The notes: generated by a model from the sequence alone, not told the origin. A DNA stretch of 18,642 nt from Pseudomonadota bacterium (GCA_021793055.1 JAJYTL010000025.1:1-18642), one strand, 5' to 3'. Positions 10,250-17,455 are shown, counted from the first letter of the stretch. Made by a program: numbers and translations.

Positions 10250-11028
10250 GCGCGGGCGCTTGGGTTGCGTTGAAACGCGCAGCGCGGCGCGCGGCCGACG
10301 GCGTCGCCACTCTCGCGATCCGGGGCGAGAACGATCTCAACATCGTCGGGCCCGAGGCCCTGGCCGAACTCACGGCCGCCGCCCGCAGCCTGCACGACGA
10401 CGATGGCCTGCGCGCCGTGGTCGTCACCGGCGTCGGCGGTCGCGCCTTCATCGGCGGCGCCGACGTGCGGCATATGGCGACGCTGGACGCCGGGAGCGCC
10501 ACCGCCTTCATCACCGCGCTGCACGAGGCGATCGCCGCGCTCGGCGCCATTCCGGTGCCGGTGATCGCCCGCATCGACGGCTATTGCCTCGGCGCCGGGC
10601 TCGAAGTCGCGGCCGGCTGCGATCTTCGCCTCGCCGCCGAGACCGCGGTTTTCGGCATGCCCGAGGTCATGGTCGGCATTCCCTCGGTGATCGAGGCGGC
10701 GCTCCTGCCTCGCCTGGTCGGCTGGGGCCGCACGGCGGAACTGGTCTATCTCGGCAAGCGCTGGGGCGCGGCGGAGGCGCTGGCCTACGGCCTGGTGGAA
10801 CGGGTAGTGCCGGCAGCCGATCTCGACGCCGCGCTGGAAGATTGGCTCGACGCGCTGCTCGCCGCCGGACCGCGCGCCATTCGCCTGCAAAAGGCCTTGA
10901 TGCGCGAATGGCAGAGCCTGCCGCTCGGGCCGGCGATCGAGGCCGGGATCGCGCGCTTTGCCGAAGCCTACGAGGGCGACGAGCCGAAGCGCATGATGCA
11001 GGCCTTCCTCACGCGCAAGCGGCCCTGA
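10246..11028 (+). CDS. Enoyl-CoA hydratase/isomerase (crotonase) family protein
   Basis: This 260-residue protein belongs to the crotonase superfamily, which acts on acyl-CoA thioesters with an oxyanion hole. The CoA-binding pattern GRAFIGGADVRHM (65-77) and the second oxyanion element YCLGAGLEVA (113-122) are present. Both acidic residues used by true hydratases are kept, E120 in GLEVAAGCD and E140 in FGMPEV, so hydratase activity is plausible. GIPSVIEAALLPRLVGWGRT follows. The exact substrate cannot be assigned; the SVIEAA stretch departs from the GAGGTQRL of classic short-chain hydratases. The start overlaps the trmFO stop by four bases, which implies co-translation. It is convergent, with a 40-base gap, with the NDUFAF6-like gene. 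Confidence 0.9.
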   Translation: MSAGAWVALKRAARRAADGVATLAIRGENDLNIVGPEALAELTAAARSLHDDDGLRAVVVTGVGGRAFIGGADVRHMATLDAGSATAFITALHEAIAALGAIPVPVIARIDGYCLGAGLEVAAGCDLRLAAETAVFGMPEVMVGIPSVIEAALLPRLVGWGRTAELVYLGKRWGAAEALAYGLVERVVPAADLDAALEDWLDALLAAGPRAIRLQKALMREWQSLPLGPAIEAGIARFAEAYEGDEPKRMMQAFLTRKRP

Positions 11029-11068
11029 AACGCCGGCCGCAACACGACCGGCCTTAACACCGTTGGCT

Positions 11069-11938
11069 TCAAAACCGGCCGAGGCCGGCGCGGAGCAAGA
11101 GCGTGATCTGTTTCCTCGGTATGCCGACGGCAAGCCGCGGCGAGGCCGGATCGAAGCCGGACTGCTTCAGCCGCTTCAGGTAAAGCTCGGCCAAGGTGCC
11201 GAGCAGCAGCACCGGCAGGGCCGCGCGCGAGACCTCGCCGCGCGCGCTTCGCGCCGCCGCGAGATAGCCCGCCGCGCGGTCCGCGACCTGTTCGATGACG
11301 CGGCGAAGCGCGGGCGCGGGCGCGCCGCCGAAAGCCGCCTCGGCGTCGAGGCCTTGCGCCGCGAGTAGCGTTTGCGGCAGATAAAGCCGCCGCGCCGCGG
11401 CATGGAAGGGCACGGCGCGAATCAGGCCGATCAGGGCGAAGCCGATCGCGGTCGCCTCGGCGGCCGTCTGGCTCGGCGCATCGGCGACGCCGAGAATCCG
11501 CAACGCGAGTGCGCTCAAGCTGGCGGCGGTGCCTTGCGCATAGGCCTCAAGGTCCTCGATCCGCGCCGGCGGCGGGCCGAAATCGGCGGCCCGGGCCTCG
11601 AGCAGGCGCGTGAAGGGGGCCTGCGGCAGATCGTGGACGCGGATCGCCCGTTGCAGCGCTTCCGCCACCGGGTGGCCGCGCGGCGCCTGGCCGGCGAAGG
11701 CCGCCGCCACGGTGTCGCGCCACCATTGCCGGCGGATATCGCCGAGCGCGGGCTCGCGCACCTGTTCCGGGATGCGGGCGATTTCGATGTTGAAGGCGTA
11801 AAGCGCGAGCAGGTCCGCCCGCCGGGCGTCCGGCGCGAACAGCGCGGTCAGCCAGCGGTCGGGGTCGAGTTGCCGCACCGCCGCCGCCGCGTGGCCGGCC
11901 AGCCTCGGCGCGGTCTCGCGCCTTTCTCTCTCAGCCAT
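11069..11938 (-). CDS. Squalene/phytoene synthase-like protein, NDUFAF6 type
   Basis: The fold is that of trans-isoprenyl head-to-head synthases, but the protein (289 residues from the ATG at 11938) belongs to the branch of the mitochondrial complex I assembly factor NDUFAF6. The marker YAFNIEIARIPEQVREPALG (47-66) and the following IRRQWWRD (68-75) replace the first aspartate-rich metal site (DD-xx-D/E) of real synthases. The second site (AYAQGTAASLSAL) also lacks the usual D--ED pattern, so prenyl condensation is unlikely. FALIGLIRAVPFHAAARRLYLP is the later conserved helix. A longer frame begins at 12022, but its first 28 residues are low complexity. No convincing ribosome binding site is seen for either start. 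It follows the Mth938-like gene on the same strand, with sodB interposed. Confidence 0.85.
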   Translation of the reverse strand: MAERERRETAPRLAGHAAAAVRQLDPDRWLTALFAPDARRADLLALYAFNIEIARIPEQVREPALGDIRRQWWRDTVAAAFAGQAPRGHPVAEALQRAIRVHDLPQAPFTRLLEARAADFGPPPARIEDLEAYAQGTAASLSALALRILGVADAPSQTAAEATAIGFALIGLIRAVPFHAAARRLYLPQTLLAAQGLDAEAAFGGAPAPALRRVIEQVADRAAGYLAAARSARGEVSRAALPVLLLGTLAELYLKRLKQSGFDPASPRLAVGIPRKQITLLLRAGLGRF

Positions 11939-12091
11939 GGCTGCCGGCGGGCGCGAAGCCCGGCCCGATCTCCCGGGTTGCACCCCGGGCGGCTTCGCCA
12001 TACATGTATAGCCAGCGGCCATTCATCGCGCACCCGCGCCTCGTTGCCGCATTAGCTTCCCCCACCGCAGAAAAACGAGAGAGAGGATTCC

Positions 12092-12685
12092 ATGGCGTTC
12101 GAACTTCCCCCCTTGCCCTACGCCGAGAACGCGCTCGACCCGCATATCTCCGCGAAGACGCTGCAATTCCACCATGGCAAGCACCATAACGCCTATGTCA
12201 CCAACCTCAACAATCTGGTCAAGGACACGCCGATGGCCTCGGCTTCGCTCGAGGACATCATCAAGGGCGTTGCCGGCGACGCGGCCAAGGCCGGCATCTT
12301 CAACAACGCGGCGCAGACCTGGAACCACACCTTCTTCTGGAACAGCATGAAGCCGCAGGGCGGCGGCGCCCCGACCGGCGAGATCGCCAAGCGCATCGAC
12401 AAGGATTTCGGCGACTACGCCAAGTTCGCGGCCGAGTTCAAGCAGGCGGCGGCGACCCAGTTCGGCTCCGGCTGGGCTTGGCTGGTGCTGGACGGCGGCA
12501 AGCTCAAGGTGGTGAAGACCGCGAACGCCGATCTGCCGCTCGCGCACAAGCAGACCGCGCTCCTGACCCTCGACGTTTGGGAGCACGCCTATTACCTCGA
12601 TTACCAGAACCGGCGGCCGGACTTCATCCAGGCCTATCTCGACCATCTGGTGAACTGGGACTTCGCCAACAAGAACCTCGGCTAG
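12092..12685 (+). CDS. sodB: Superoxide dismutase, iron type
   Basis: This enzyme dismutates superoxide to oxygen and hydrogen peroxide in the cytoplasm. The 197-residue protein carries all four metal ligands: H27 (LQFHHGKHH), H79 (AQTWNHTFFW), D161 and H165 (LDVWEHAYYLDY). Glutamine in the AAQTWNH motif (Q75) and the FeSOD-like TFFWNSMKP favour iron over manganese. Other marks are PLPYAENALDPHIS at the N-terminus and FGSGWAWLV. The start is certain: GAGAGAGGA lies just upstream of the ATG. It is on the opposite strand to its neighbours on both sides. Immediately after its TAG begins the palindromic element at 12686. Confidence 0.97.
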   Translation: MAFELPPLPYAENALDPHISAKTLQFHHGKHHNAYVTNLNNLVKDTPMASASLEDIIKGVAGDAAKAGIFNNAAQTWNHTFFWNSMKPQGGGAPTGEIAKRIDKDFGDYAKFAAEFKQAAATQFGSGWAWLVLDGGKLKVVKTANADLPLAHKQTALLTLDVWEHAYYLDYQNRRPDFIQAYLDHLVNWDFANKNLG

Positions 12686-12693
12686 AACATGAT

Positions 12694-12719
12694 CGCGAAA
12701 AGTGGTGTCACTTTTCGCG
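12694..12719. terminator. Hairpin downstream of sodB
   Basis: CGCGAAAAGTG and CACTTTTCGCG form a perfect 11-base-pair stem with a four-base loop, starting 9 bases after the sodB stop. No long T run follows, so intrinsic termination is inferred from position and stability only. Confidence 0.5.
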
Positions 12720-12756
12720 CGAAATCGTGCTCCAACCCATCGGAACAGCGCACGGA

Positions 12757-12789
12757 GATGACTTTGGGTCGCTTCGACCCAAAGTCATC
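12757..12789. terminator. Perfect 15-bp inverted repeat between convergent genes
   Basis: GATGACTTTGGGTCG and CGACCCAAAGTCATC form a perfect 15-base-pair stem around a three-base loop. It lies 5 bases beyond the stop of the minus-strand Mth938-like gene and can serve transcripts from both sides. It is the second half of palindromic element copy 1. Confidence 0.6.
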
Positions 12790-12794
12790 CTGCG

Positions 12795-13172
12795 CTAGCC
12801 GACCGCGATCAGCGCGGCGGCGACCCGGCGCGCCTCGGCCAAAAGAACGTTGTAGGTACGGCAGGCGGCGCCGGTATCCATGACCTCGACGACGATGCCG
12901 GCGCTCTTGAGCCAGGCGCGGAGCGACGCCGGGATCGGCGCCATCGCACCGCCGCAGCCGAGCAGCAGAAGCTCCACCTCGCCGCCGGCCGCGCGCACCG
13001 GCTCAAGGCTCGCCTCGCCGACCTCGGCCATGGCCGTGACCGGCCAGGTCAGGGTCCGATCCGGAAAAATCAGCACCGATCCGCGATAGGCCTGGCCGCT
13101 GACGCGAAAGCTACCGTTGCCGTAGGCCTGAACGACCTGCCGCCCGGACGGGATTTGCGGCGTGATGTCCAT
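12795..13172 (-). CDS. Mth938-like domain protein (NDUFAF3 / DUF498 family)
   Basis: This 125-residue protein is a single Mth938-like domain, the family of the human complex I assembly factor NDUFAF3. Recognisable parts are GSFRVSGQAYRGSVLIFPD (20-38), LTWPVT, the GGEVELLLLGCGGAM strand-turn, and the C-terminal EVMDTGAACRTYNVLLAEAR, the best conserved segment of the family. No catalytic site is known. Its ATG overlaps the secF stop by one base (TGATG), so it is translated with secF. Bacterial genes of this family often lie beside secDF, which suggests a role in membrane insertion or assembly of respiratory complexes. Its TAG stop lies in the end of the palindromic element. Confidence 0.9.
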   Translation of the reverse strand: MDITPQIPSGRQVVQAYGNGSFRVSGQAYRGSVLIFPDRTLTWPVTAMAEVGEASLEPVRAAGGEVELLLLGCGGAMAPIPASLRAWLKSAGIVVEVMDTGAACRTYNVLLAEARRVAAALIAVG

Positions 13173-14119
13173 CAGGCCGGGGTGCGGTCCGCCACGCGGT
13201 TTTCGCTCGGCTGACCGCGCCGCAGGCGGTTCTGGCCGAGGAAGAGAAGAATCGGCGCGGCGATGAAGATTGAGGATGAGGTGCCGACCACGATGCCGAA
13301 CAGGATGGTGATGGCGAAGCCCTGGATCGCCGAGCCGCCGATCAGGGCCAGCGGCAAGGTGGCGAGGAAGGTGGTCAGCGAGGTGTTGACGGTGCGGTTC
13401 AGGGTCTCGTTGATGCTGAGATCGATCAGCTCCCTGAGCGGCATGGTCTTGAACTTGCGCAGGTTCTCGCGCACGCGGTCGTACACCACCACCTTGTCGT
13501 TGATGGAATAGCCCATGATGGTGAGGATCGCGGCGATGCTGGTCAGATTGAACTGCAGGCCGACGACGGCGAAGAATCCGATCGTCTTGGTGACGTCGAG
13601 AATGAGCGTCACCACGGCGCCGACGCCGAACTGCCATTCGAAACGGAACCAGATGTAGACCAGCATGGCGACCAGCGCCAAGCCCACCGCCATCAATCCG
13701 TCGCGGAAAAGCTGCGCGCTGACCGTGGCGCCGACCGCATCCACTGCCTGGATGTCCGCGCCCGGATAGCGCGTCGCGAACTCGTGACGCAGCACCGCGA
13801 CGGCGTGCTCCTCGCCGTCCTTGGCGGTCTGCTTCTCAAGCCGGATCAGGACGTCGCGCGGCGTGCCGAACTGCTGTAGCTGCACGTCGCCGAGCCCGAG
13901 ATCGTTCAAGGCCGGCCTGAGCGTGGCGAAATTCGCCGGCTTCGCCATCCGCACCTGAATCACGATGCCGCCGTTGAAGTCGACGCCGTAGTTCAGGCCG
14001 GGATAGAAGAACAGAATCACCGAGGCGATGCTGAGCACGGCCGACACGATCAGGCCCATGAAGCGCCCGCGCATGAACTTGATGTTGGTCTTGTCGGGGA
14101 TCAGTCGAAGGCGGCGCAT
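13172..14119 (-). CDS. secF: Protein translocase subunit SecF
   Basis: SecF works with SecD to drive late steps of SecYEG export and membrane protein release using the proton gradient. The 315-residue protein has an N-terminal membrane helix (about 19-38), the family motif LNYGVDFNGG near residue 42, and a periplasmic segment. A C-terminal five-helix RND-type block follows, including LVAMLVYIWFRF, the motif GYSINDKVVVYDRVREN with its conserved aspartates, and a last helix pair ending ILLFLGQ. The start codon lies 7 bases after the secD stop. The ribosome binding site is weak, so coupling to secD is likely. The tail after residue about 297 is charged and cytoplasmic. Confidence 0.97.
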   Translation of the reverse strand: MRRLRLIPDKTNIKFMRGRFMGLIVSAVLSIASVILFFYPGLNYGVDFNGGIVIQVRMAKPANFATLRPALNDLGLGDVQLQQFGTPRDVLIRLEKQTAKDGEEHAVAVLRHEFATRYPGADIQAVDAVGATVSAQLFRDGLMAVGLALVAMLVYIWFRFEWQFGVGAVVTLILDVTKTIGFFAVVGLQFNLTSIAAILTIMGYSINDKVVVYDRVRENLRKFKTMPLRELIDLSINETLNRTVNTSLTTFLATLPLALIGGSAIQGFAITILFGIVVGTSSSIFIAAPILLFLGQNRLRRGQPSENRVADRTPA

Positions 14120-14126
14120 CGGAGCC

Positions 14127-15737
14127 TCACACGGGCAAAGCGGCCGGCCGCCGGCGACGGTACCAGAAGACCATCAGCAGGCGGGTCAGCAGAATGGCGG
14201 TGAACATCGACGTCAGGATGCCGATGCTGATGGTCACGGCGAAGCCCCGGACCGGGCCGGCGCCGAGCGCGAACAGGATCGCCATCTTGATCAGCGTCGT
14301 GCTGTTCGAATCGAAAATCGTCGTGAAGGCGCGGGCAAACCCCGCCTCCATGGCGGCGAGCGGCGACTTGCCGAGCAGGTATTCCTCGCGGATGCGCTCG
14401 TTGATCAGCACGTTGGCGTCCACCGCCATGCCGGTGGTGAGCAGGATGCCGGCGATGCCGGGCAGCGTCAGGGTCGCCTGCAGCGCCGACATCACGCCGA
14501 GGATCAGGAACAGGTTCGCGATCAGCGCGGCATTGGCGAAGATGCCGAACAGGCCATAGGACACCGTCATGTAGCCGACCACGAGGAGGAAGCCGATGAT
14601 CGAGGCCTCGACGCCGGAGCGGATCGAATCGGCGCCGAGCTGCGGCCCGACGGTGCGTTCCTCGATCACGCGGAGCGGCGCCGGCAGCGCGCCCGCGCGC
14701 AACAGGATGGCAAGGTCGTTCGCCGACTGAACGGTGAAATTGCCGCTGATCTGGCCCGAGCCGCCGAGGATCGGCTCCCGGATCACCGGCGCCGAGATCA
14801 CCTTGTTGTCGAGTACGATGGCGAAGGGCTTGCCGACGTTGTTGCGGGTGACGTCGGCGAAGCGCTGGGCGCCGAGGGCGTTGAGGCGGAAGCTCACCAC
14901 CGGCTCGCCGTTCTGGCTGTCGAAGGTCGCCTGGGCGTCGGTGAGGTCGGCGCCGGAGACCGAGATCTGCCGCCGCACGATATAGGGGATCGGCTTGCCG
15001 TTCGGTCCGTTATGATCGGAATAGAGCAGCTCCGAGCCGGGCCGCACGTGGCCGGCCTCGGCTTCGGGCGAGGAATCGAGAAGCTGGAAGGTGAGCCGCG
15101 CGGTCTTGCCCAACAGCCGCTTGATGCGGGTCGGGTCCTTGAGGCCCGGCAGCTGCACCAGAATCTGGTTGTTGCCCTGGCGCTGGATCTCGGGCTCGTT
15201 GATGCCGGTGGCGTCGATCCGCCGGCGCACGATGGCGATTGACTGTTGCACCGCCTGCTCGCTGCGCTCGTCGAGTGCCGCCTCGGTCGGTTTCAAGGTC
15301 ACGGCGCCGTCGGCGCCCGCGTTAACGGTGATGTCGGTCTGGCCGCGGCCGCCGAACAGGCCGCCGGAAAGCGGCGTCGCCAGGGCCTGCAGCAGCTTGT
15401 CGGCGCGCGCGACGTCGGCCTGGCTGCGGATCGTCACTTGGACCGCGTTGTTGACGATGCCGAGGCCCTTATAGCCGATGCGGGCCTTGGCCAGGGTCTC
15501 GCGCACGTTTTCGACCAGGTTCTCGAGCTGATCCTTGGTCAGGGAGCCGACGTCGACCTGCAGCAGAAGATAGGAGCCGCCCCGGAGATCGAGGCCGAGC
15601 CGGACCTGCTGGTTGGGCAGCCAATTGGGGATCTTCTTCACCACCGCGCTCGGCAGCATGTTCGGCATGGTGAACAGGATGCCGAGCAGGCAGACGCCAA
15701 GGATCAGGGCGATTTTCCACTTCGGGAAATAGAGCAT
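14127..15737 (-). CDS. secD: Protein translocase subunit SecD
   Basis: SecD is the larger partner of SecF in the proton-driven export motor. The 536-residue protein begins with a membrane helix (about 7-25), then VRLGLDLRGGSYLLLQVD, the DLRGG signature of SecD. The periplasmic P1 region includes the IRRRIDATGINEPEIQRQG pattern and QILVQLPGLKDPTRIK. The C-terminal RND-type helices contain GMAVDANVLINERIREE with the functionally important aspartate, and FDSNSTTLI. The length is slightly below that of E. coli SecD, which is usual for alphaproteobacteria. It lies 21 bases after yajC and 7 before secF, all minus strand, and should be transcribed from the promoter upstream of yajC. Confidence 0.98.
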   Translation of the reverse strand: MLYFPKWKIALILGVCLLGILFTMPNMLPSAVVKKIPNWLPNQQVRLGLDLRGGSYLLLQVDVGSLTKDQLENLVENVRETLAKARIGYKGLGIVNNAVQVTIRSQADVARADKLLQALATPLSGGLFGGRGQTDITVNAGADGAVTLKPTEAALDERSEQAVQQSIAIVRRRIDATGINEPEIQRQGNNQILVQLPGLKDPTRIKRLLGKTARLTFQLLDSSPEAEAGHVRPGSELLYSDHNGPNGKPIPYIVRRQISVSGADLTDAQATFDSQNGEPVVSFRLNALGAQRFADVTRNNVGKPFAIVLDNKVISAPVIREPILGGSGQISGNFTVQSANDLAILLRAGALPAPLRVIEERTVGPQLGADSIRSGVEASIIGFLLVVGYMTVSYGLFGIFANAALIANLFLILGVMSALQATLTLPGIAGILLTTGMAVDANVLINERIREEYLLGKSPLAAMEAGFARAFTTIFDSNSTTLIKMAILFALGAGPVRGFAVTISIGILTSMFTAILLTRLLMVFWYRRRRPAALPV

Positions 15738-15758
15738 ATCGGCGGCCCGCGCTGGTCC

Positions 15759-16148
15759 CTACTTGAATAGCTTGGAAAGCAGCCCGCCCTTGCGCTCCGA
15801 GGCTTGCGCGGCGCTTTCGTTCTTGTTCGCGGCCTTGGCGCCGCTCTCGCCGTCGCTCTCCTTCGCCGCCTCGCCCTTGCTGCGGACCTCGGCCAGGGTG
15901 CCGCGCACGACCCGGACCCGCACGTTGTCGGCGATCTCGATCTGGACGGTGTTGTCGTCCATCACCTTGGCGACGCGACCGATCAGGCCGCCGGCCGTCA
16001 CCACCGTGTCGCCGCGCCGAAGCGCGTCGACCATCGCTTTGTGTTCCTTGACCTTCTTTTGCTGCGGCCGGATTAAAAGGTAGTAGAACACGACGAAGAT
16101 CAGGACGAGCGGCAGAAACTGCTCAATGGTCTGCCAATTTGGGGTCAT
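15759..16148 (-). CDS. yajC: Preprotein translocase subunit YajC
   Basis: YajC is a small single-span inner-membrane protein that associates with SecDF. The 129-residue product has one membrane helix (about residues 11-27, LPLVLIFVVFYYLLI). The invariant RPQQKK follows at once, then the soluble domain GDTVVTAGGLIGRVAKVMDD and TVQIEIADNVRVRVVRGTLAEV. The last 40 residues are Lys/Glu/Ala-rich and end KGGLLSKLFK, a probable flexible tail. The start is supported by AGAGGA just upstream of the ATG. It is the first gene of the yajC-secD-secF-Mth938 operon. Confidence 0.97.
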   Translation of the reverse strand: MTPNWQTIEQFLPLVLIFVVFYYLLIRPQQKKVKEHKAMVDALRRGDTVVTAGGLIGRVAKVMDDNTVQIEIADNVRVRVVRGTLAEVRSKGEAAKESDGESGAKAANKNESAAQASERKGGLLSKLFK

Positions 16149-16180
16149 GGCTTCCTCTTCTCGATCGCCGGAGTGGGCGG

Positions 16181-16210
16181 ACTATAGTCTCCCCGTCCGC
16201 GAATTGCCAA
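16181..16210 (-). promoter_or_regulatory. Sigma-70-type promoter for the yajC-secDF operon
   Basis: On the minus strand TTGGCA (16210-16205, one mismatch to TTGACA) is followed after 18 bases by TATAGT (16186-16181, one mismatch to TATAAT). The -10 ends 32 bases before the yajC ATG. This is the best promoter match I found in the window. Confidence 0.7.
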
Positions 16211-16330
16211 GCCGAGTTTTCCACAGGAACCCGTAGGCTCGGCGATCTTGCCGCGGCCCGCGATCGCGGCGCGGATATGTTCTTGGACATAGCCGCCGCG
16301 CGGGTCGCGAGATTTGCCCGCCGCGCCGAT

Positions 16331-16358
16331 TTGACGCCGGCCCGGCCTGTGTTAGGGT
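16331..16358 (+). promoter_or_regulatory. Possible promoter for the DUF815 ATPase gene
   Basis: TTGACG (16331-16336) is followed after 16 bases by TAGGGT (16353-16358), about 60 bases before the ATG at 16420. The -35 is good. The -10 matches the consensus poorly, but such T-AGG-T boxes occur in alphaproteobacterial promoters. The rest of the 271-base divergent gap (16149-16419) shows no further site I can support. Confidence 0.4.
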
Positions 16359-16419
16359 CTGGCCGCCAAGCCCCGCCCGCCGCGGCGATTTCCTCGGAAT
16401 CCTCGAACCTGTCATAGCC

Positions 16420-17271
16420 ATGCGTGATGATCTCCTGCCTTTGCTGACGCGCATCGCCGATGCGCTAGAGCGGCTCGCCCCGGCGGCGCCGCCGAAAATC
16501 GGTCTCGATCAAGGCGATGCCTTTATCTGGCATCAACAGCCCGAAGGCCTCGAGCCGGTAGCCAAGGTCAATCGGGTCGATCTCTCGCTGCTCCAGGGCG
16601 TCGAGCGGGTCCGCGACATCCTGCTCGACAATACGCGCCGCTTCGCCGAGGGCTGGCCGGCCAACAACGCGCTCCTCTGGGGCGCCCGCGGCATGGGCAA
16701 GAGCTCGCTGGTCAAGGCGATCCACGCCGCCTTGAACGCCGAGAAGCCCGGCACCCTGGCCTTAATCGAAATCCACCGCGAGGACATCCAGAGCCTGCCG
16801 GCGCTGCTCCAGCTGTTGCGCCGCAGCCAGCGCCGCTGCCTGTTGTTCTGCGACGACCTTTCCTTCGACAACAACGACACCAGCTACAAGTCGTTGAAGG
16901 CGGTGCTCGACGGCGGCATCGAGGGCCGTCCGGACAACGTGATCTTCTACGCCACCTCCAACCGCCGCCACCTGCTGCCCCGCGACATGATGGAGAACGA
17001 GCGCTCGACTGCGATCAATCCGAGCGAGGCGGTGGAGGAGAAGGTCTCGCTTTCGGATCGCTTCGGCCTCTGGCTCGGCTTCCATAACTGCAGCCAGGAC
17101 GACTTCTTCGCCATGGTCAACGGCTATGCCGATTACTACCGGCTGGACATCGATCGCGAGCGCCTTCACGCCGAGGCGGTGGAATGGTCGGTGACGCGGG
17201 GCTCGCGCTCGGGCCGCGTCGCTTGGCAGTTCATCCAGGATCTCGCCGGCCGGCTCGGCAAGCAGCTCTAG
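16420..17271 (+). CDS. DUF815 family AAA+ ATPase
   Basis: This 283-residue cytoplasmic P-loop ATPase belongs to DUF815, an uncharacterised AAA+ family. Walker A is GARGMGKSS (88-96) and Walker B is LLFCDDLSFD (141-150). FYATSNRRHLLPRDM after it provides the sensor-1 Asn. The C-terminal VTRGSRSGRVAWQFIQDLAG carries the sensor-2-like arginines. Family-specific pieces are LLQGVERVRDILLDNTRRFAEG before the P-loop and SLSDRFGLWLGFHNCSQDDF after it. The start is the first ATG before the conserved N-terminal helix; no strong ribosome binding site is visible. It diverges from yajC and converges on the NlpD-like gene. Its TAG stop is the first base set of a long palindrome. Confidence 0.92.
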   Translation: MRDDLLPLLTRIADALERLAPAAPPKIGLDQGDAFIWHQQPEGLEPVAKVNRVDLSLLQGVERVRDILLDNTRRFAEGWPANNALLWGARGMGKSSLVKAIHAALNAEKPGTLALIEIHREDIQSLPALLQLLRRSQRRCLLFCDDLSFDNNDTSYKSLKAVLDGGIEGRPDNVIFYATSNRRHLLPRDMMENERSTAINPSEAVEEKVSLSDRFGLWLGFHNCSQDDFFAMVNGYADYYRLDIDRERLHAEAVEWSVTRGSRSGRVAWQFIQDLAGRLGKQL

Positions 17272-17321
17272 CGCATGGATATGATTTAGGGGCGATCCGC
17301 CCCTAAATCATATCCATGCGC
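17271..17321. terminator. Perfect 24-bp inverted repeat at the DUF815 stop codon
   Basis: The arms 17271-17294 and 17298-17321 are perfect reverse complements, with a three-base loop (ATC). Each arm contains the block GATTTAGGGGCG or its complement. The palindrome begins at the last base of the TAG stop. Its stability and position make it a likely terminator. It is also one half of palindromic element copy 2. Confidence 0.65.
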
Positions 17322-17374
17322 TGTTCCGATAATTTGGAGCCCGATCCCGAAAAGTGGTTTGCGCTTTTCGGGAC
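17271..17374 (-). repeat. Palindromic intergenic element, copy 2 (inverted relative to copy 1)
   Basis: Read on the minus strand, this segment runs CCCGAAAAG..CTTTTCGGGA stem (17373-17345), GGGCTCCAA, ATCGGAACAGCGCATGGA, the 24-bp palindrome, then TGCGCTAG at the DUF815 stop. The order and spacing match copy 1 at 12686-12797, with long identical blocks such as ATCGGAACAGCGCA. It fills the first half of the convergent gap. Confidence 0.8.
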
Positions 17375-17455
17375 TAGGCTCGGGCGCACGATGATTTAGG
17401 GGAGATCCGCCCCTAAATGATATCCGAGCGCTGTTGCAATGGCTCGGATCGCACT
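17375..17455 (-). repeat. Palindromic intergenic element, copy 3 (partial, tandem)
   Basis: Directly after copy 2, in the same orientation, a second core appears: AACAGCGCTCGGATAT on the minus strand, then a stem ATTTAGGGG / CCCCTAAAT (17394-17402 and 17410-17418), as in copy 2. The CGAAAAG stem half is missing. Copy 3 fills the rest of the gap up to the stop codon of the NlpD-like gene at 17456-17458. Confidence 0.7.

Larger units (their letters stand above)
12686..12794 (+). repeat. Palindromic intergenic element, copy 1
   Basis: The 109 bases between the sodB stop and the Mth938-like stop are filled by a structured element with two hairpins. It shares its layout and much of its sequence with the reverse complement of 17271-17374. 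Common blocks, in order: CGAAAAG..CACTTTTCG stem, GCTCCAA, ATCGGAACAGCGCA, GGA-ATGA-TT, a long palindrome, and terminal TGCGCTAG. The terminal CTA (12795-12797) is the stop codon of the minus-strand gene. The element probably acts as a terminator for both converging genes. Confidence 0.8.

Noticed and set aside
11029..11068. Bidirectional terminator between the hydratase and NDUFAF6-like genes
   Set aside because: Only a five-base-pair GGCCG/CGGCC stem without a T run; too weak to call.
14028..15242. 404-codon plus-strand frame over secD
   Set aside because: Antisense to secD, which has all its family motifs; the translation is Gly/Asp/Arg-rich shadow sequence.
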